DNA from: Stenotrophomonas sp. 169
Lineage (GTDB): Bacteria; Pseudomonadota; Gammaproteobacteria; Xanthomonadales; Xanthomonadaceae
Assembly: GCF_014621775.1 (NCBI RefSeq)
Contig: NZ_CP061204.1
Coordinates: 1,260,501-1,324,500 of the forward strand
Reading direction: 5' to 3'
Length of the DNA: 64,000 nucleotides
The notes under the pieces are model-generated. The model had not been told where the DNA came from and did no database searches. It worked only from the letters and a program-made list of their open reading frames with translations. The translations under genes and the position numbers were made by a program. Positions 32,887 through 43,175 of the stretch are shown here, piece after piece; the stretch's first letter is position 1; the number at the start of each line of letters is the position of its first letter.

Positions 32887-33933
32887 ATGATTCCGTTGAA
32901 AACCCTTGGACGCTGTTTGCGTCCGGGCCTGCTGTTCGCACTGGCGGTGTTTCTCACCGGCTGCAACACGGCCATCCTGAATCCGAAGGGCCAGATCGGC
33001 CAGGATGAGAAGACCCTGCTGATCACGGCTGTCGTGTTGATGCTGCTGGTCGTCGTCCCGGTCATCATCATGACCCTGACGTTCGCCTGGAAGTACCGCG
33101 CTTCCAACACCAAGGCCCGTTACGAGCCGAACTGGTCGCATTCCACCGCGATCGAAGTGGTGGTCTGGTCGATCCCCTGCATGATCGTGCTGGTGCTGGC
33201 CGTGCTGACCTGGCGCTCCTCGCACGCGCTGGACCCGTATCGCCCGATTGAATCGGACGTCAAGCCGGTCGTCATCGAGGCGATCTCGCTCGATTGGAAG
33301 TGGCTTTTCGTCTATCCGGAAGAAAAGATCGCCGTGGTCAACGAGATCAAGTTCCCGGTCGATACCCCGCTGAACTTCAAGATCACGTCCGATACGGTGA
33401 TGAATGCGTTCTTCATTCCGCACCTGGGCAGCATGATCTACTCGATGGCCGCGATGGAGACCAAGCTCCACCTGATCGCCAACGAGACCGGTGAATTCCC
33501 GGGCATGTCCTCGCACTACAGTGGTGCGGGCTTTGCCAAGATGCACTTCACGGCCCATTCGGTCACCGAGCCGGAATACCGTGCGTGGGTGGACCAGGTG
33601 CGTGCCGAGCAGGGCAACAGCCTGAACAAGGACACGTTCAAGGCGCTGGGCGAAGAGCGCAATTCGGACTGGCATCCGGTCACCTACTACGGTCAGGTGG
33701 AAGAAGGCCTGTTCGACTGGGTCATCGCCAAGCACATGGGCGATAACCGGCACTACGGCATGAAGCACGCGCACCCGGGTGCCGCTGCAGCCGATGCGGG
33801 CACGCAGGAAGAGCATGAGGGCCACGCCCCCATGGACGACCACGAGTCCAAGGCGTCTGGCGAGAACCTCGACGCCAACACCAACGAACACGAGCACGCG
33901 GGCCACGCCGGCCACGAGGGCTCGGGAGAATGA
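32887..33933 (+). CDS. cyoA: Cytochrome bo3 ubiquinol oxidase subunit II
   Basis: The 348-residue lipoprotein has the lipobox LTGC in its signal, then [20 protein letters not shown], two membrane helices and a periplasmic cupredoxin-like domain ([40 protein letters not shown]). It lacks the CuA ligands, as usual for quinol oxidases. The ATG at 32887 begins just before the signal. The C-terminal tail of about 55 residues is unusually His-rich ([13 protein letters not shown]). It is the first gene of cyoABCD and overlaps cyoB by 4 bases. Confidence 0.95.
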   Translation: MIPLKTLGRCLRPGLLFALAVFLTGCNTAILNPKGQIGQDEKTLLITAVVLMLLVVVPVIIMTLTFAWKYRASNTKARYEPNWSHSTAIEVVVWSIPCMIVLVLAVLTWRSSHALDPYRPIESDVKPVVIEAISLDWKWLFVYPEEKIAVVNEIKFPVDTPLNFKITSDTVMNAFFIPHLGSMIYSMAAMETKLHLIANETGEFPGMSSHYSGAGFAKMHFTAHSVTEPEYRAWVDQVRAEQGNSLNKDTFKALGEERNSDWHPVTYYGQVEEGLFDWVIAKHMGDNRHYGMKHAHPGAAAADAGTQEEHEGHAPMDDHESKASGENLDANTNEHEHAGHAGHEGSGE

Positions 33934-35933
33934 ACATGCTGGGTAAGCTCTCTATTGAGTCGATCCCCCACGATCCGATCGTCCTGACGACGTTGATCGG
34001 CGCGATGCTTGGCGGTCTGGGCGTTGTTGCCCTGATCACCAAGTTCAAGCTGTGGGGCTATCTGTGGAAGGAGTGGTTCACCTCGGTGGATCACAAGAAG
34101 ATCGGCGTGATGTACCTCATCGTCGCCTTCGTCATGTTGCTGCGTGGTTTCTCCGACGCGATCATGATGCGTACCCAGCAGGCGCTCGCCGTCGGCGGGT
34201 CCGAAGGCTACCTGCCGCCGCATCACTACGACCAGATCTTCACCGCCCACGGCGTGATCATGATCTTCTTCGTGGCGATGCCGCTGATCACCGGCCTGAT
34301 GAACCTGGCCGTGCCGCTGCAGATCGGTGCGCGCGACGTCGCGTTCCCGTTCGTGAACTCGCTCAGCTTCTGGCTGTTCGTGTCCGGTGCGGTGCTGATC
34401 ATGCTGTCGCTGTGGATCGGTGAGTTTGCCGCTACCGGCTGGCTGGCGTTCCCGCCTTTGTCTGGCATCGAGTACAGTCCAAGCGTCGGCATGGACTACT
34501 ACATATGGGGTCTACAGGTCGCAGGCCTGGGCACCACGCTGAGCGGCATCAACTTCTTCATTACCATCCTGAAGATGCGTACGCCCAGCATGAAGCTGAT
34601 GCAGATGCCGATCTTCACCTGGACGGCGCTGATCACCAACATCCTGATCGTCGCCGCCTTCCCGGTGCTGACCATCACCTTGGTGCTGCTGACCCTGGAC
34701 CGTTACCTGGGTACGCATTTCTTCACCAATGACGGTGGCGGCAACGCCATGCTGTACATCAACCTGATCTGGATCTGGGGTCACCCGGAAGTCTATATCC
34801 TGGTGCTGCCGGCCTTCGGCGTGTTCTCTGAAGTGATCGCCACGTTCTCGCGCAAGGCGTTGTTCGGCTACAAGGGCATGGTGTACGCCACGGCCGCCAT
34901 CGGCGTGCTGTCCTTCATCGTGTGGCTGCACCACTTCTTCACCATGGGCTCGGGTGCCAACGTCAATGCCTTCTTCGGCATAACGACGATGATCATCTCC
35001 ATTCCCACCGGTGTGAAGATCTTCAACTGGCTGTTCACCATGTTCCGCGGTCGCGTGCACTTCACCACTCCGGTGTTGTGGACCATCGGCTTCATGATCA
35101 CCTTCGTCATCGGCGGCATGACCGGCGTGATGCTGGCGATCCCGGCCATCGACTTCGTGCTGCACAACAGCCTGTTCCTGATCGCCCACTTCCATAACGT
35201 CATCATCGGCGGCGTGGTGTTCGGCATGTTCGCCGGCATCACCTACTGGTGGCCGAAGATGTTCGGCTACAAGCTCAACGAGTTCTGGGGCAAGTGTGCG
35301 TTCTGGTGCTGGTTCATCGGCTTCTATGTGACCTTCATGCCGATGTACGTGCTGGGCTTCATGGGCATGACCCGTCGCCTGCAGAGCACGGTCAACCCGG
35401 CCTACGAGCCGCTGCTGCTGATCGCTGCGGGCGGTGCCTTCATCGTCGGTGCCGGCATCCTGTGCCAGGTCATCCAGATCTTCATCTCGGTCCGCGACCG
35501 CAAGAAGAACATGGACCTGACCGGCGATCCGTGGGATGCCCGTACGCTGGAGTGGGAAACCTCTTCGCCGCCGGCCTTCTACAACTTCGGTACGCTGCCG
35601 CAGGTCACCGAGCTGGACGATTTCTGGGCCCGCAAGCAGCGCGGTGAAGCCTGGCCGAAGCCGGCCAAGTACACCGACATCCACATGCCGCGCAACACCG
35701 GCACGGGCGTGGTCATCGGTGCCTTCAGCATGGTGTTCGGCTTTGCGATGATCTGGCACATCTGGTGGCTGGCGATCATCGGACTGGTCGGCATGATCGG
35801 CACGTTCATCTACCGCACCTTCGACAAGGACGTGGACTACTGGGTCCCGGCTGCCGAGGTGGAGCGCATTGAAAACGAACACCGCAAGCACCTGGTTGCC
35901 CAGGGTCTGGTGAAGTCGGAGCTGAAGGCATGA
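33930..35933 (+). CDS. cyoB: Cytochrome bo3 ubiquinol oxidase subunit I
   Basis: The 667-residue protein has about 15 membrane helices. Haem and copper ligands are visible in [39 protein letters not shown] (His-Tyr cross-link site), [12 protein letters not shown] and [16 protein letters not shown]. It holds the oxygen-reducing centre and pumps protons. The start overlaps cyoA and the end overlaps cyoC (ATGA), so the operon is translationally coupled. Confidence 0.97.
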   Translation: MNMLGKLSIESIPHDPIVLTTLIGAMLGGLGVVALITKFKLWGYLWKEWFTSVDHKKIGVMYLIVAFVMLLRGFSDAIMMRTQQALAVGGSEGYLPPHHYDQIFTAHGVIMIFFVAMPLITGLMNLAVPLQIGARDVAFPFVNSLSFWLFVSGAVLIMLSLWIGEFAATGWLAFPPLSGIEYSPSVGMDYYIWGLQVAGLGTTLSGINFFITILKMRTPSMKLMQMPIFTWTALITNILIVAAFPVLTITLVLLTLDRYLGTHFFTNDGGGNAMLYINLIWIWGHPEVYILVLPAFGVFSEVIATFSRKALFGYKGMVYATAAIGVLSFIVWLHHFFTMGSGANVNAFFGITTMIISIPTGVKIFNWLFTMFRGRVHFTTPVLWTIGFMITFVIGGMTGVMLAIPAIDFVLHNSLFLIAHFHNVIIGGVVFGMFAGITYWWPKMFGYKLNEFWGKCAFWCWFIGFYVTFMPMYVLGFMGMTRRLQSTVNPAYEPLLLIAAGGAFIVGAGILCQVIQIFISVRDRKKNMDLTGDPWDARTLEWETSSPPAFYNFGTLPQVTELDDFWARKQRGEAWPKPAKYTDIHMPRNTGTGVVIGAFSMVFGFAMIWHIWWLAIIGLVGMIGTFIYRTFDKDVDYWVPAAEVERIENEHRKHLVAQGLVKSELKA

Positions 35934-36568
35934 GCACCCATACCCCTACCGTGAACCACGGGCACGCCGCACACGCGGCGGCCCATGGCCATGACGACCA
36001 CGAGCACCACGACACCGGCGGCAACACCGTCTTCGGTTTCTGGGTGTACCTGATGAGCGATTGCCTCATCTTCGCTTCGCTGTTCGCCACCTACGTGGTG
36101 CTGGTCGGTGGTACCGACGGCGGCCCCGGCCCGGGCGATCTGTTCGAGCTGCCGTTCGTCGCGTGGGAAACCGCGCTGCTGCTGACCTCCTCGCTGACCT
36201 TCGGCCTGGGCATGATCGCCATGCACAAGAACAAGGTCGGTCAGCTGTACCTGTGGCTGGGCATCACCTGGCTGCTGGGCTTCGGCTTCATGTGCATGGA
36301 AGTGTGGGAGTTCAACCACCTGATCCATCAGGGCTACGGCCCGGACCGCAGTGCCTTCCTGTCGGCGTTCTTCGCCCTGGTCGGTACCCACGGCCTGCAC
36401 GTGAGCGCGGGCCTGTTGTGGCTGCTGGTCATGTTCATCCAGGTCAAGCAGAACGGCCTGACCCCGACCAACAAGACCCGCCTGGCGTGCCTGAGCCTGT
36501 TCTGGCACTTCCTGGATCTGATCTGGATCGGCGTGTTCTCGGTCGTCTACCTCAACGGAGCGCTGTAA
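35930..36568 (+). CDS. cyoC: Cytochrome bo3 ubiquinol oxidase subunit III
   Basis: The 212-residue protein has five membrane helices. Typical stretches are [40 protein letters not shown] and [20 protein letters not shown]. The N-terminal 30 residues are His-rich ([20 protein letters not shown]), longer than in E. coli. It overlaps cyoB by 4 bases and cyoD by one. Confidence 0.95.
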   Translation: MSTHTPTVNHGHAAHAAAHGHDDHEHHDTGGNTVFGFWVYLMSDCLIFASLFATYVVLVGGTDGGPGPGDLFELPFVAWETALLLTSSLTFGLGMIAMHKNKVGQLYLWLGITWLLGFGFMCMEVWEFNHLIHQGYGPDRSAFLSAFFALVGTHGLHVSAGLLWLLVMFIQVKQNGLTPTNKTRLACLSLFWHFLDLIWIGVFSVVYLNGAL

Positions 36569-36912
36569 TGGCACATGACAACGCACACGACCACGCGCAT
36601 GGCACCGGCGGCGAGAGCCACGGCAGCGTCAAGTCGTACCTGATCGGCTTCGTGCTGGCGGTGATCCTGACCGTCATCCCGTTCTGGGTGGTGATGTCGG
36701 GTGACTTCTCGCGCACCGTCAGTGGTGTGGTGATTGCCGTATCGGCGGTCCTGCAGATGCTGGTCCACCTGGTGTTCTTCCTGCACCTGGACCGCTCGTC
36801 GGAGAGCCGCTGGAACGTCAACGCGGCGGTGTTCACCGTCGTGGTGATCGGCATCATCGTCGCCGGCACCCTGTGGGTCATGCACAACATGAACGTGCAC
36901 ATGATGCACTGA
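36568..36912 (+). CDS. cyoD: Cytochrome bo3 ubiquinol oxidase subunit IV
   Basis: The 114-residue protein has three membrane helices (LIGFVLAVILTVIPFWVVM; VVIAVSAVLQMLVHLVFFLH; TVVVIGIIVAGTLWVMHNM) after a His-rich start ([19 protein letters not shown]). It assists assembly of the oxidase. The ATG overlaps the cyoC stop. A terminator follows at 36941. Confidence 0.93.
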   Translation: MAHDNAHDHAHGTGGESHGSVKSYLIGFVLAVILTVIPFWVVMSGDFSRTVSGVVIAVSAVLQMLVHLVFFLHLDRSSESRWNVNAAVFTVVVIGIIVAGTLWVMHNMNVHMMH

Positions 36913-36940
36913 CGTCCACTCGACGTTGCCGCAGAACGCG

Positions 36941-36967
36941 AAAGGCCACCCCTCGGGGTGGCCTTTT
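36941..36967 (+). terminator. Rho-independent terminator of cyoABCD
   Basis: The stem AAAGGCCACCCC / GGGGTGGCCTTTT has a 3-base loop and a T-run, 29 bases after the cyoD stop. Confidence 0.9.
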
Positions 36968-37003
36968 GCTTTGGGTGATGCGCTTCATCGGTCTGGGACG
37001 AGC

Positions 37004-37074
37004 AGCCGACTGAAGTCGGCTCTACCGTGCACGGTGCCTGGTGTGTTCATCGGTAGCGCCGAGCCATGCTCGGC
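37004..37074. repeat. Two SMAG/REP elements, opposite orientation
   Basis: 37004-37025 is a minus-strand copy of the GTAGAGCCGACTTCAGTCGG type. 37053-37074 is a plus-strand copy of the GTAGCGCCGAGCCATGCTCG type. Their tails face outward. They lie between cyoD and the MHYT gene. Confidence 0.8.
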
Positions 37075-37094
37075 GAGCGCAGCGGCCCGGTGGC

Positions 37095-39152
37095 TTATCC
37101 CACCTTGCGCAGGAAATCCTCGGCGGCCATCGGCCTGCCCAGGTGATAGCCCTGCAACTGGTCGCAGCCCAGGTTGCTCAGGTAATCGCGTTGGCCCGCC
37201 GTCTCCACGCCCTCGGCCACCACTTTCAGCTGCAGCGAACGGCCCAGCGCCACGATCGATGACACGATGGCCGCGTCTTCCGCGTTCTGCTCCAGGTCGC
37301 GCACGAAGGCGCGGTCGATCTTCAGTTCGGTCGCGGGCATGCGCTTTAGGTACAGCAGGCTGGAATACCCCGTGCCGAAATCATCGATGGAGATCCGCAC
37401 GCCCAGCCCGGTCAACGCATTGAGGATCTGCAGGCTGGTTTCCACGTTCTTCATCGCCGTGGTTTCGGTGATCTCCAGCGTCAGCCGGTCCGCTTCCAGG
37501 CCGTGCTTCTGCAGCGTCTCCTTCACCGTTTCCACCAGGCCGGGGGCGGCGAACTGCAGCGGGGACAGGTTCACTGCCATCGTCCAGTGCGGATGGCCGG
37601 CGTCGTGCCACGCACGCAGCTGCGCACAGGCCTGGTCCAGCACCCAATCACCGATCGGCAGGATCAGCCCGCTGCGCTCTGCGATCGGAATGAAGACATC
37701 CGGTCCCAGCATCCCCAGCTCCGGGTGCTGCCAGCGCAGCAGGGCCTCGGCGCCCACGGCCGGTGCGCCGGAGGCCATGAACTTCGGCTGGTAGTGCAGC
37801 AGCAGCTCGCCGCGGTCGGTCGCGCGGCGCAGGTCCTGCAGCAGCCGCAACTGGCGGTTCGCACTGACCTGCATCGACGGCGTAAAGAACGTATAGCCGT
37901 TCCGTCCGCCTTGTTTGGTGTGGTACATCGCCGCATCGGCGTTGGCCATCAGCTGGCGCTCGTCGTTGGCATCGTCGGGATACAACGCAATGCCCAGGCT
38001 GGCAGTGACCTGCAGTTCGGCCGACTCGATGCTGAAGGGTTTGCCCACTGCGGCAATGATCCGCTCTGCCACCACCACCGCATCGTCCGGTTCGTCGACG
38101 GGCAGCACGATCACGAACTCGTCCCCGCCCAGGCGCGCCAAGGTGTCCTGCGGTCGCAACAACGAGCCGATGCGCTGGCTTACTTTCACCAGCAGGCGGT
38201 CACCCAGTTGGTGGCCGTAGGCGTCGTTGACGGTCTTGAAGCCGTCCAGGTCGCAGAACATCACCGCGACGCCATGGTGGCGGCGACGTGCCTTTTCGAT
38301 GGACTGTTCGATGCGGTCCTGCAGCAACGAGCGGTTCGGCAGCTGGGTCAGCGGGTCGTGCAGGGCGGCCTGCAGCAGCTTGTCATTGGCGCGTTCCAGC
38401 GACTCGGCCAGCAGGCCGGTGCGTTCGCGCATCTGCCGGTCGAACAGCGAGGCGACCAGCGCGATGCCGATGGTGCCCAGCGTGGTGACGATCACCAGCA
38501 CTGCCAGCCACTGCGCATCAATGCCGCCATCGATCACCGCGCCGCACAGGCTGTCGGCGGGGAAGCGGGCGGCGGCCATGCCGGTGTAATGCATGCCGAC
38601 GATGGCCACGCCCATCACCAGCGAGGCCAGACCACGCAGGCTGCGGGTGTTGCGCCGCTCGGCGCGCAGGCGGAAGGCGATCCACAGCGCCGCACCGGCG
38701 GCCCCGATGGCGATCAGGATGGAGGCGGTGAACCACAGCGGGTCGTAGTCGATGCCCGGCTGCATGCGCATCGCCGCCATGCCCAGGTAATGCATGGTCG
38801 CAATGCCCAGCCCGAGCAGCACCGCGCCGGCGACCAGGCGGTGGGTCGGCAGCAGCGGGCGTGAGACCAGCCACAGCGCGTACGCGGAAGCGCCCACTGA
38901 CACGGCAAGCGAATAGAACGTGATGGCCAGGTCGTAGCCGATCGGGATGGGCAGCTTGAAGGCGAGCATGCCGATGAAGTGCATCGACCAGATGCCCAGG
39001 CCCATTGCCGTCGCGCCGCCGGCCAGCCACCAGCGCGCCACGCGCCCCTGGGTTGTCGCGAGTCGTCCGGCCATGTCCAACGCGGTATAGGACGCAAGGA
39101 TCGCGACCAGCAGCGAGAACAGGACGAGGCTCTGGCTGTAGCTGCCAGTCAT
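37095..39152 (-). CDS. MHYT-GGDEF-EAL membrane c-di-GMP protein
   Basis: The 685-residue protein starts MTGSYSQSLVLFSLLVAILA; the ATG at 39152 is preferred since it directly opens the first membrane helix. Seven helices carry three MHYT-type motifs (MHFIGM, MHYLGM, MHYTGM), thought to bind a metal and sense gas or redox state. The GGDEF core is LARLGGDEFVIVLP. The EAL domain keeps its metal and catalytic residues (EALLRW, VNLSPLQF, LEITETTAM, IDDFGTGY, AEGVET). It may make, break, or switch between both for c-di-GMP. It stands alone. Confidence 0.93.
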   Translation of the reverse strand: MTGSYSQSLVLFSLLVAILASYTALDMAGRLATTQGRVARWWLAGGATAMGLGIWSMHFIGMLAFKLPIPIGYDLAITFYSLAVSVGASAYALWLVSRPLLPTHRLVAGAVLLGLGIATMHYLGMAAMRMQPGIDYDPLWFTASILIAIGAAGAALWIAFRLRAERRNTRSLRGLASLVMGVAIVGMHYTGMAAARFPADSLCGAVIDGGIDAQWLAVLVIVTTLGTIGIALVASLFDRQMRERTGLLAESLERANDKLLQAALHDPLTQLPNRSLLQDRIEQSIEKARRRHHGVAVMFCDLDGFKTVNDAYGHQLGDRLLVKVSQRIGSLLRPQDTLARLGGDEFVIVLPVDEPDDAVVVAERIIAAVGKPFSIESAELQVTASLGIALYPDDANDERQLMANADAAMYHTKQGGRNGYTFFTPSMQVSANRQLRLLQDLRRATDRGELLLHYQPKFMASGAPAVGAEALLRWQHPELGMLGPDVFIPIAERSGLILPIGDWVLDQACAQLRAWHDAGHPHWTMAVNLSPLQFAAPGLVETVKETLQKHGLEADRLTLEITETTAMKNVETSLQILNALTGLGVRISIDDFGTGYSSLLYLKRMPATELKIDRAFVRDLEQNAEDAAIVSSIVALGRSLQLKVVAEGVETAGQRDYLSNLGCDQLQGYHLGRPMAAEDFLRKVG

Positions 39153-39330
39153 GGGGAATCCTTGGGAAACGTGGGGGTGCGGGCAAGGCGGCGCGTATCT
39201 TATCGACCGGTCCGGCTTCAACCTGAGCGTGGCCTCACACGACGGGTCAGGTGACGGTCAGGTCGCCCGGTCGCAGCACCTGCGACGGCGCTCGGCTATG
39301 CTCGCCGTCCAACGCGCAATCGGAATCATC

Positions 39331-40713
39331 ATGGCCAAGAGCCGTACCGCCTACGTCTGCAGCGAATGTGGCGCCGACTACAGCAAATGGCAGGGTCAGT
39401 GCACCGAGTGCAAGGCCTGGGACACGCTGTCGGAGATCGTCGTGGAAAGCGCGGCCGCTGCCGGCGCACCGGCGTCACGGCGCAGTGGCTGGGCCGGCAA
39501 GATCGACCCGCCGAAGGTCACCGCGCTGAAGGACGTGGCGCAGACCGACCACATCCGGGTCAGCACCCGTATCGGCGAGTTCGACCGCGTGCTCGGCGGC
39601 GGCCTGGTGGAAGGTGCAGTGGTGCTGGTCGGTGGCGATCCCGGCATCGGCAAGTCCACTCTGTTGCTGCAGGCGGTGGCCCTGATGGCGGCCGAGTTGC
39701 CGGTGCTGTACGTCACCGGCGAAGAATCGCTGGCACAGGTGGCCGGCCGTGCGCACCGTCTGGAACTGCCGCTGGAAGGCGTCAACGCGCTGGCCGAAAC
39801 CTGCGTGGAAACCATCCTGCAGCATGCCGGGAAGGCCAAGCCGCGGCTGATCGTGGCCGACTCGATCCAGACGCTGTGGACTGAATCGCTGACTGCCGCA
39901 CCGGGGTCGGTCAGCCAGGTGCGGGAGAGCGCCGCGCGGCTGGTGCGCTTTGCCAAAGAGACCGGCACGGCCGTGTTCCTGGTCGGGCATGTCACCAAGG
40001 AGGGCGGCATTGCCGGGCCCCGCGTGCTGGAGCACATGGTGGATGCGGTGCTGTATTTCGAGGGCGAGAGCGGCAGCCGCTTCCGCCTGCTGCGGGCGTT
40101 CAAGAACCGCTTCGGCGCGGTCAACGAACTGGGCGTGTTCGCGATGGGCGACAAGGGCCTGAAAGAGGTCTCCAATCCGTCGGCGATCTTCCTGTCCGGC
40201 GGCAGTACGCGCCAGCCCGGTTCCTGCGTGATGGTGACCCGCGAGGGCACCCGCCCGTTGTTGGTGGAGGTGCAGGCACTGGTGGACTCCTCGCCGCTGT
40301 CCAATCCGCGCCGCGTGGCGGTGGGGCTGGAACAGAACCGGCTGGCGATGCTGCTGGCGGTGCTGCACCGCCACGGTGGTGTGGTGGTGGGCGACCAGGA
40401 CGTGTTCGTCAACGTGGTCGGCGGCATCCGCGTGCAGGAAACCGCGGCGGACCTGCCGGTGCTGCTGGCGGTGCTGTCGTCCCTGCAGGATCGCGCGCTG
40501 GCGGAAAAGACCATCGCCTTCGGTGAGGTCGGTTTGTCCGGCGAGATCCGTCCGGTGCCCAATGGCGAAGACCGCCTGCGTGAAGCGGCCACCCACGGCT
40601 TCAAACGCGCCATCGTGCCCAAGGCGAACGCGCCGAAGGGCGGGGCAGTGAAGGGCATGGAAGTGATCGCCGTGGAGCGGCTGTCCGAAGCGCTGGAGGC
40701 TGCTGCGCAGTAG
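39331..40713 (+). CDS. radA: DNA repair protein RadA
   Basis: The 460-residue protein has a zinc finger (CSECGADYSKWQGQCTEC), a Walker A site (GGDPGIGKSTLLLQ), the RadA-specific KNRFG motif (RAFKNRFGAVNELGVF) and a Lon-like C-terminal domain. It promotes branch migration of recombination intermediates. The ATG at 39331 starts MAKSRTAYVC; upstream in-frame sequence overlaps the divergent promoter area and is not protein-like. Length is normal. Confidence 0.96.
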   Translation: MAKSRTAYVCSECGADYSKWQGQCTECKAWDTLSEIVVESAAAAGAPASRRSGWAGKIDPPKVTALKDVAQTDHIRVSTRIGEFDRVLGGGLVEGAVVLVGGDPGIGKSTLLLQAVALMAAELPVLYVTGEESLAQVAGRAHRLELPLEGVNALAETCVETILQHAGKAKPRLIVADSIQTLWTESLTAAPGSVSQVRESAARLVRFAKETGTAVFLVGHVTKEGGIAGPRVLEHMVDAVLYFEGESGSRFRLLRAFKNRFGAVNELGVFAMGDKGLKEVSNPSAIFLSGGSTRQPGSCVMVTREGTRPLLVEVQALVDSSPLSNPRRVAVGLEQNRLAMLLAVLHRHGGVVVGDQDVFVNVVGGIRVQETAADLPVLLAVLSSLQDRALAEKTIAFGEVGLSGEIRPVPNGEDRLREAATHGFKRAIVPKANAPKGGAVKGMEVIAVERLSEALEAAAQ

Positions 40714-40742
40714 CGGTAATGCGTGGCATACGACCCGCTGCG

Positions 40743-41540
40743 TCAGCGGGTCGTATGCCCGAATACCAGTTCGATCACGAACTGGCTGCCGAAGAACGCC
40801 AGCAACAGCAGCAGCATCGCGCTGAGGGTCCAGTGCACGGCCTTCAGCCCGCGCCAGCCGTAACGGCGACGGCCAATCAGCAGCACACCGAAGACCAGCC
40901 ACGAGAGCACGCTGAGCACCGTCTTGTGCACCAGCTTCTGTGCCAGCAGGTCATCAACGAACAGCACGCCGGTGACCAGCGTCAGGGTCAGCAGGGCGAA
41001 GCCCACGGTGATCACCCGGAACAGCAGTGATTCCAGATCGGCCAGCGGCGGCAGGGCGCGCAGCCACGGACGGAACTCGCGGCGGCGCAGGGCGCGTTCC
41101 TGCAGCCACAGCATGATGGCCAGCAGGGCGGCGATGCTGAGCGTGGCGTAGGACAGCAGGGCCAGCCAGGCATGGCTGGCCAAGCGCCAGCCCAGCTCCC
41201 GGCTTGGTTCGTGTCCATAGCCGTGATACGCGGCCAGCAGCAGCGCGGCCAAGGGGAACACGACCACGCCGAGCGCCGCCATGCGCCCGCGCGCACCGAC
41301 CAGCGAGGTCAGGCCGGCCATGCCCAGGCCCACCAGTGAGAGTGCGGCAAAGAAGTGCATGTCCGGACCGCCGGCATTCTGCAGCGCCACCTGCACGTGG
41401 TAGCCAGCATGCAGCAAGGTGGCCGGCACCGCCGCCCACACCCAGCCGCGACCGGGGCGGGGCGCATCGCTGCCGACCGCGCGCACCAGCATCACGGAAG
41501 CGGTCAGATAGAGCAGGGCAGCGATGAGAACGATTGTCAT
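40743..41540 (-). CDS. CcsA/YpjD-like inner membrane protein
   Basis: The 265-residue protein has about eight hydrophobic segments and family stretches such as LGWRLASHAWLALLSYATLS and LAQKLVHKTVLSVLSWLVFG. It belongs to the cytochrome c assembly (CcsA) superfamily, related to E. coli YpjD, which lies next to ffh in many genomes. The exact role is not established. The ATG at 41540 opens the first helix. It diverges from ffh. Confidence 0.88.
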   Translation of the reverse strand: MTIVLIAALLYLTASVMLVRAVGSDAPRPGRGWVWAAVPATLLHAGYHVQVALQNAGGPDMHFFAALSLVGLGMAGLTSLVGARGRMAALGVVVFPLAALLLAAYHGYGHEPSRELGWRLASHAWLALLSYATLSIAALLAIMLWLQERALRRREFRPWLRALPPLADLESLLFRVITVGFALLTLTLVTGVLFVDDLLAQKLVHKTVLSVLSWLVFGVLLIGRRRYGWRGLKAVHWTLSAMLLLLLAFFGSQFVIELVFGHTTR

Positions 41541-41624
41541 CGTAGAAGTTTCGCACACCCCCAGCACAGTAGCGACGACCCGTCGGTCGCACCCGGGGCG
41601 GCGGCACCGAGGCCCCGAACCCCG

Positions 41625-41717
41625 GTAGCGCCGACGCATGGTCGGCGAGCGCGAAGCGCGGCCTGCGTCAGGCACCACAATCCCGCACAGCGTCCGCCAA
41701 GCACGGCCCGGCGCTAC
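41625..41717. repeat. SMAG/REP pair facing each other
   Basis: 41625-41647 on the plus strand (GTAGCGCCGACGCATGGTCG) and about 41694-41717 on the minus strand (GTAGCGCCGGGCCGTGCTTG) are inverted relative to each other, a known dimer arrangement. They lie in the ypjD-like / ffh interval. Confidence 0.7.
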
Positions 41718-41785
41718 CGGTCCCGTTTCCCGGACCGGCTATACTGTATGCCTCATTGTTCCCCGTTCCAGACAGGTTGCATCGC

Positions 41786-43162
41786 ATGTTCGAGTCCCTG
41801 ACCCAGCGCCTTTCCGGCACCATCGAGCGCCTGCGTGGCCGTGGCCGCCTGACCGAGGAAAACATCCGCGACGCTACCCGCGAAGTACGCATCGCGCTGT
41901 TGGAAGCGGACGTTGCCCTGCCGGTCGTGCAGGCCCTGATCGAGCGCATCAAAGAGCGCGCGGTCGGCCAGGAAGTGTTGAAGTCGCTGACCCCGGGCCA
42001 GGCGCTGATCAAGGTCGTCCGTGACGAGCTGACCGCGGTGATGGGCGCTGAAGCGAGCGAGCTGAATCTCAATGTGCCGGCGCCGGCGATCATCCTGATG
42101 GCCGGCCTGCAGGGTGCGGGCAAGACCACCACGGTGGGCAAGCTGGCCAAGCACCTGAAGGAAAAGCGCAAGAAAAAGGTGATGGTGGTGTCGGCCGACG
42201 TCTACCGTCCGGCCGCTATCGAGCAGTTGAAGACGCTGGCCGACCAGGTGGGGGTGCTGTTCTTCCCGTCCAGCGCCGACCAGAAGCCGGAAGCGATCGT
42301 CCGCGCGGCCATCGACGATGCGCGCAAGTCGTTCGTCGATGTGCTGATTGTCGATACCGCCGGCCGACTGGCGATCGACGAAGCGATGATGGCCGAGATC
42401 AAGGCCCTGCACGCAGCGGTCAATCCGGCGGAAACCCTGTTCGTGGTCGATGCCATGACCGGCCAGGATGCGGCCAATACCGCGAAGGCCTTCGGCGATG
42501 CGCTGCCGCTGACCGGCGTGGTGCTGACCAAGACCGACGGTGATGCGCGTGGCGGTGCTGCGCTGAGCGTGCGCCACATCACCGGCAAGCCGATCAAGTT
42601 CGTTGGTGTCAGCGAAAAGCCCGACGGCCTGGATGTCTTCCATCCCGACCGTATCGCCAGCCGCATCCTGGACATGGGCGACGTGCTGTCGCTGGTGGAG
42701 CAGGTTGAACAGCAGGTCGACAAGGACAAAGCCCAGAAGTTGGCCGAGAAGGTCGCCAAGGGCAAGAAGTTCGACCTCAACGACATGCGTGACCAGTTGG
42801 AGCAGATGCAGAACATGGGCGGCATCGGCGGCCTGATGGACAAGCTGCCGGGCCTGGGCCAGATCCCGGAGCACCTGAAGCAGCAGGTCAGCCAGGGCAA
42901 GGAAGTGCCGCGGATGATCGCGATCATCGGCTCGATGACCAAGAAAGAACGCCGCAATCCGGGCCTGCTCAACGGTTCGCGCCGCGCCCGCATCGCGCGC
43001 GGCTCGGGCACCCAGCCGTCTGACGTGAACAAGCTGATGAAGCAGTACATGCAGATGGAAAAGATGATGAGCAAGATGGCCGGCGGCGGCATGAAGGGCA
43101 TGATGCGAAGCATGAAGGGCATGATGGGCGCCATGGGCGGCCGCGGCCTGCCGTTCCGCTGA
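41786..43162 (+). CDS. ffh: Signal recognition particle GTPase Ffh
   Basis: The 458-residue protein has an N domain, the G1 motif in GLQGAGKTTTVGKLAKHL, G-domain stretches VDTAGRLAIDEAMM and LTKTDGDARGG, and a Met-rich M domain that ends MKGMMGAMGGRGLPFR. It binds signal sequences at the ribosome with 4.5S RNA. The ATG at 41786 is the standard start. A TATACT at 41740-41745 may be the -10 box. Confidence 0.97.
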   Translation: MFESLTQRLSGTIERLRGRGRLTEENIRDATREVRIALLEADVALPVVQALIERIKERAVGQEVLKSLTPGQALIKVVRDELTAVMGAEASELNLNVPAPAIILMAGLQGAGKTTTVGKLAKHLKEKRKKKVMVVSADVYRPAAIEQLKTLADQVGVLFFPSSADQKPEAIVRAAIDDARKSFVDVLIVDTAGRLAIDEAMMAEIKALHAAVNPAETLFVVDAMTGQDAANTAKAFGDALPLTGVVLTKTDGDARGGAALSVRHITGKPIKFVGVSEKPDGLDVFHPDRIASRILDMGDVLSLVEQVEQQVDKDKAQKLAEKVAKGKKFDLNDMRDQLEQMQNMGGIGGLMDKLPGLGQIPEHLKQQVSQGKEVPRMIAIIGSMTKKERRNPGLLNGSRRARIARGSGTQPSDVNKLMKQYMQMEKMMSKMAGGGMKGMMRSMKGMMGAMGGRGLPFR

Positions 43163-43175
43163 TCATCGCCCGGTG

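Noticed and set aside
34512..35891. Long antisense ORF opposite cyoB
   Set aside because: Its Asp/His/Gln-rich composition is the usual shadow of a GC-rich membrane protein gene, and there is no start signal.
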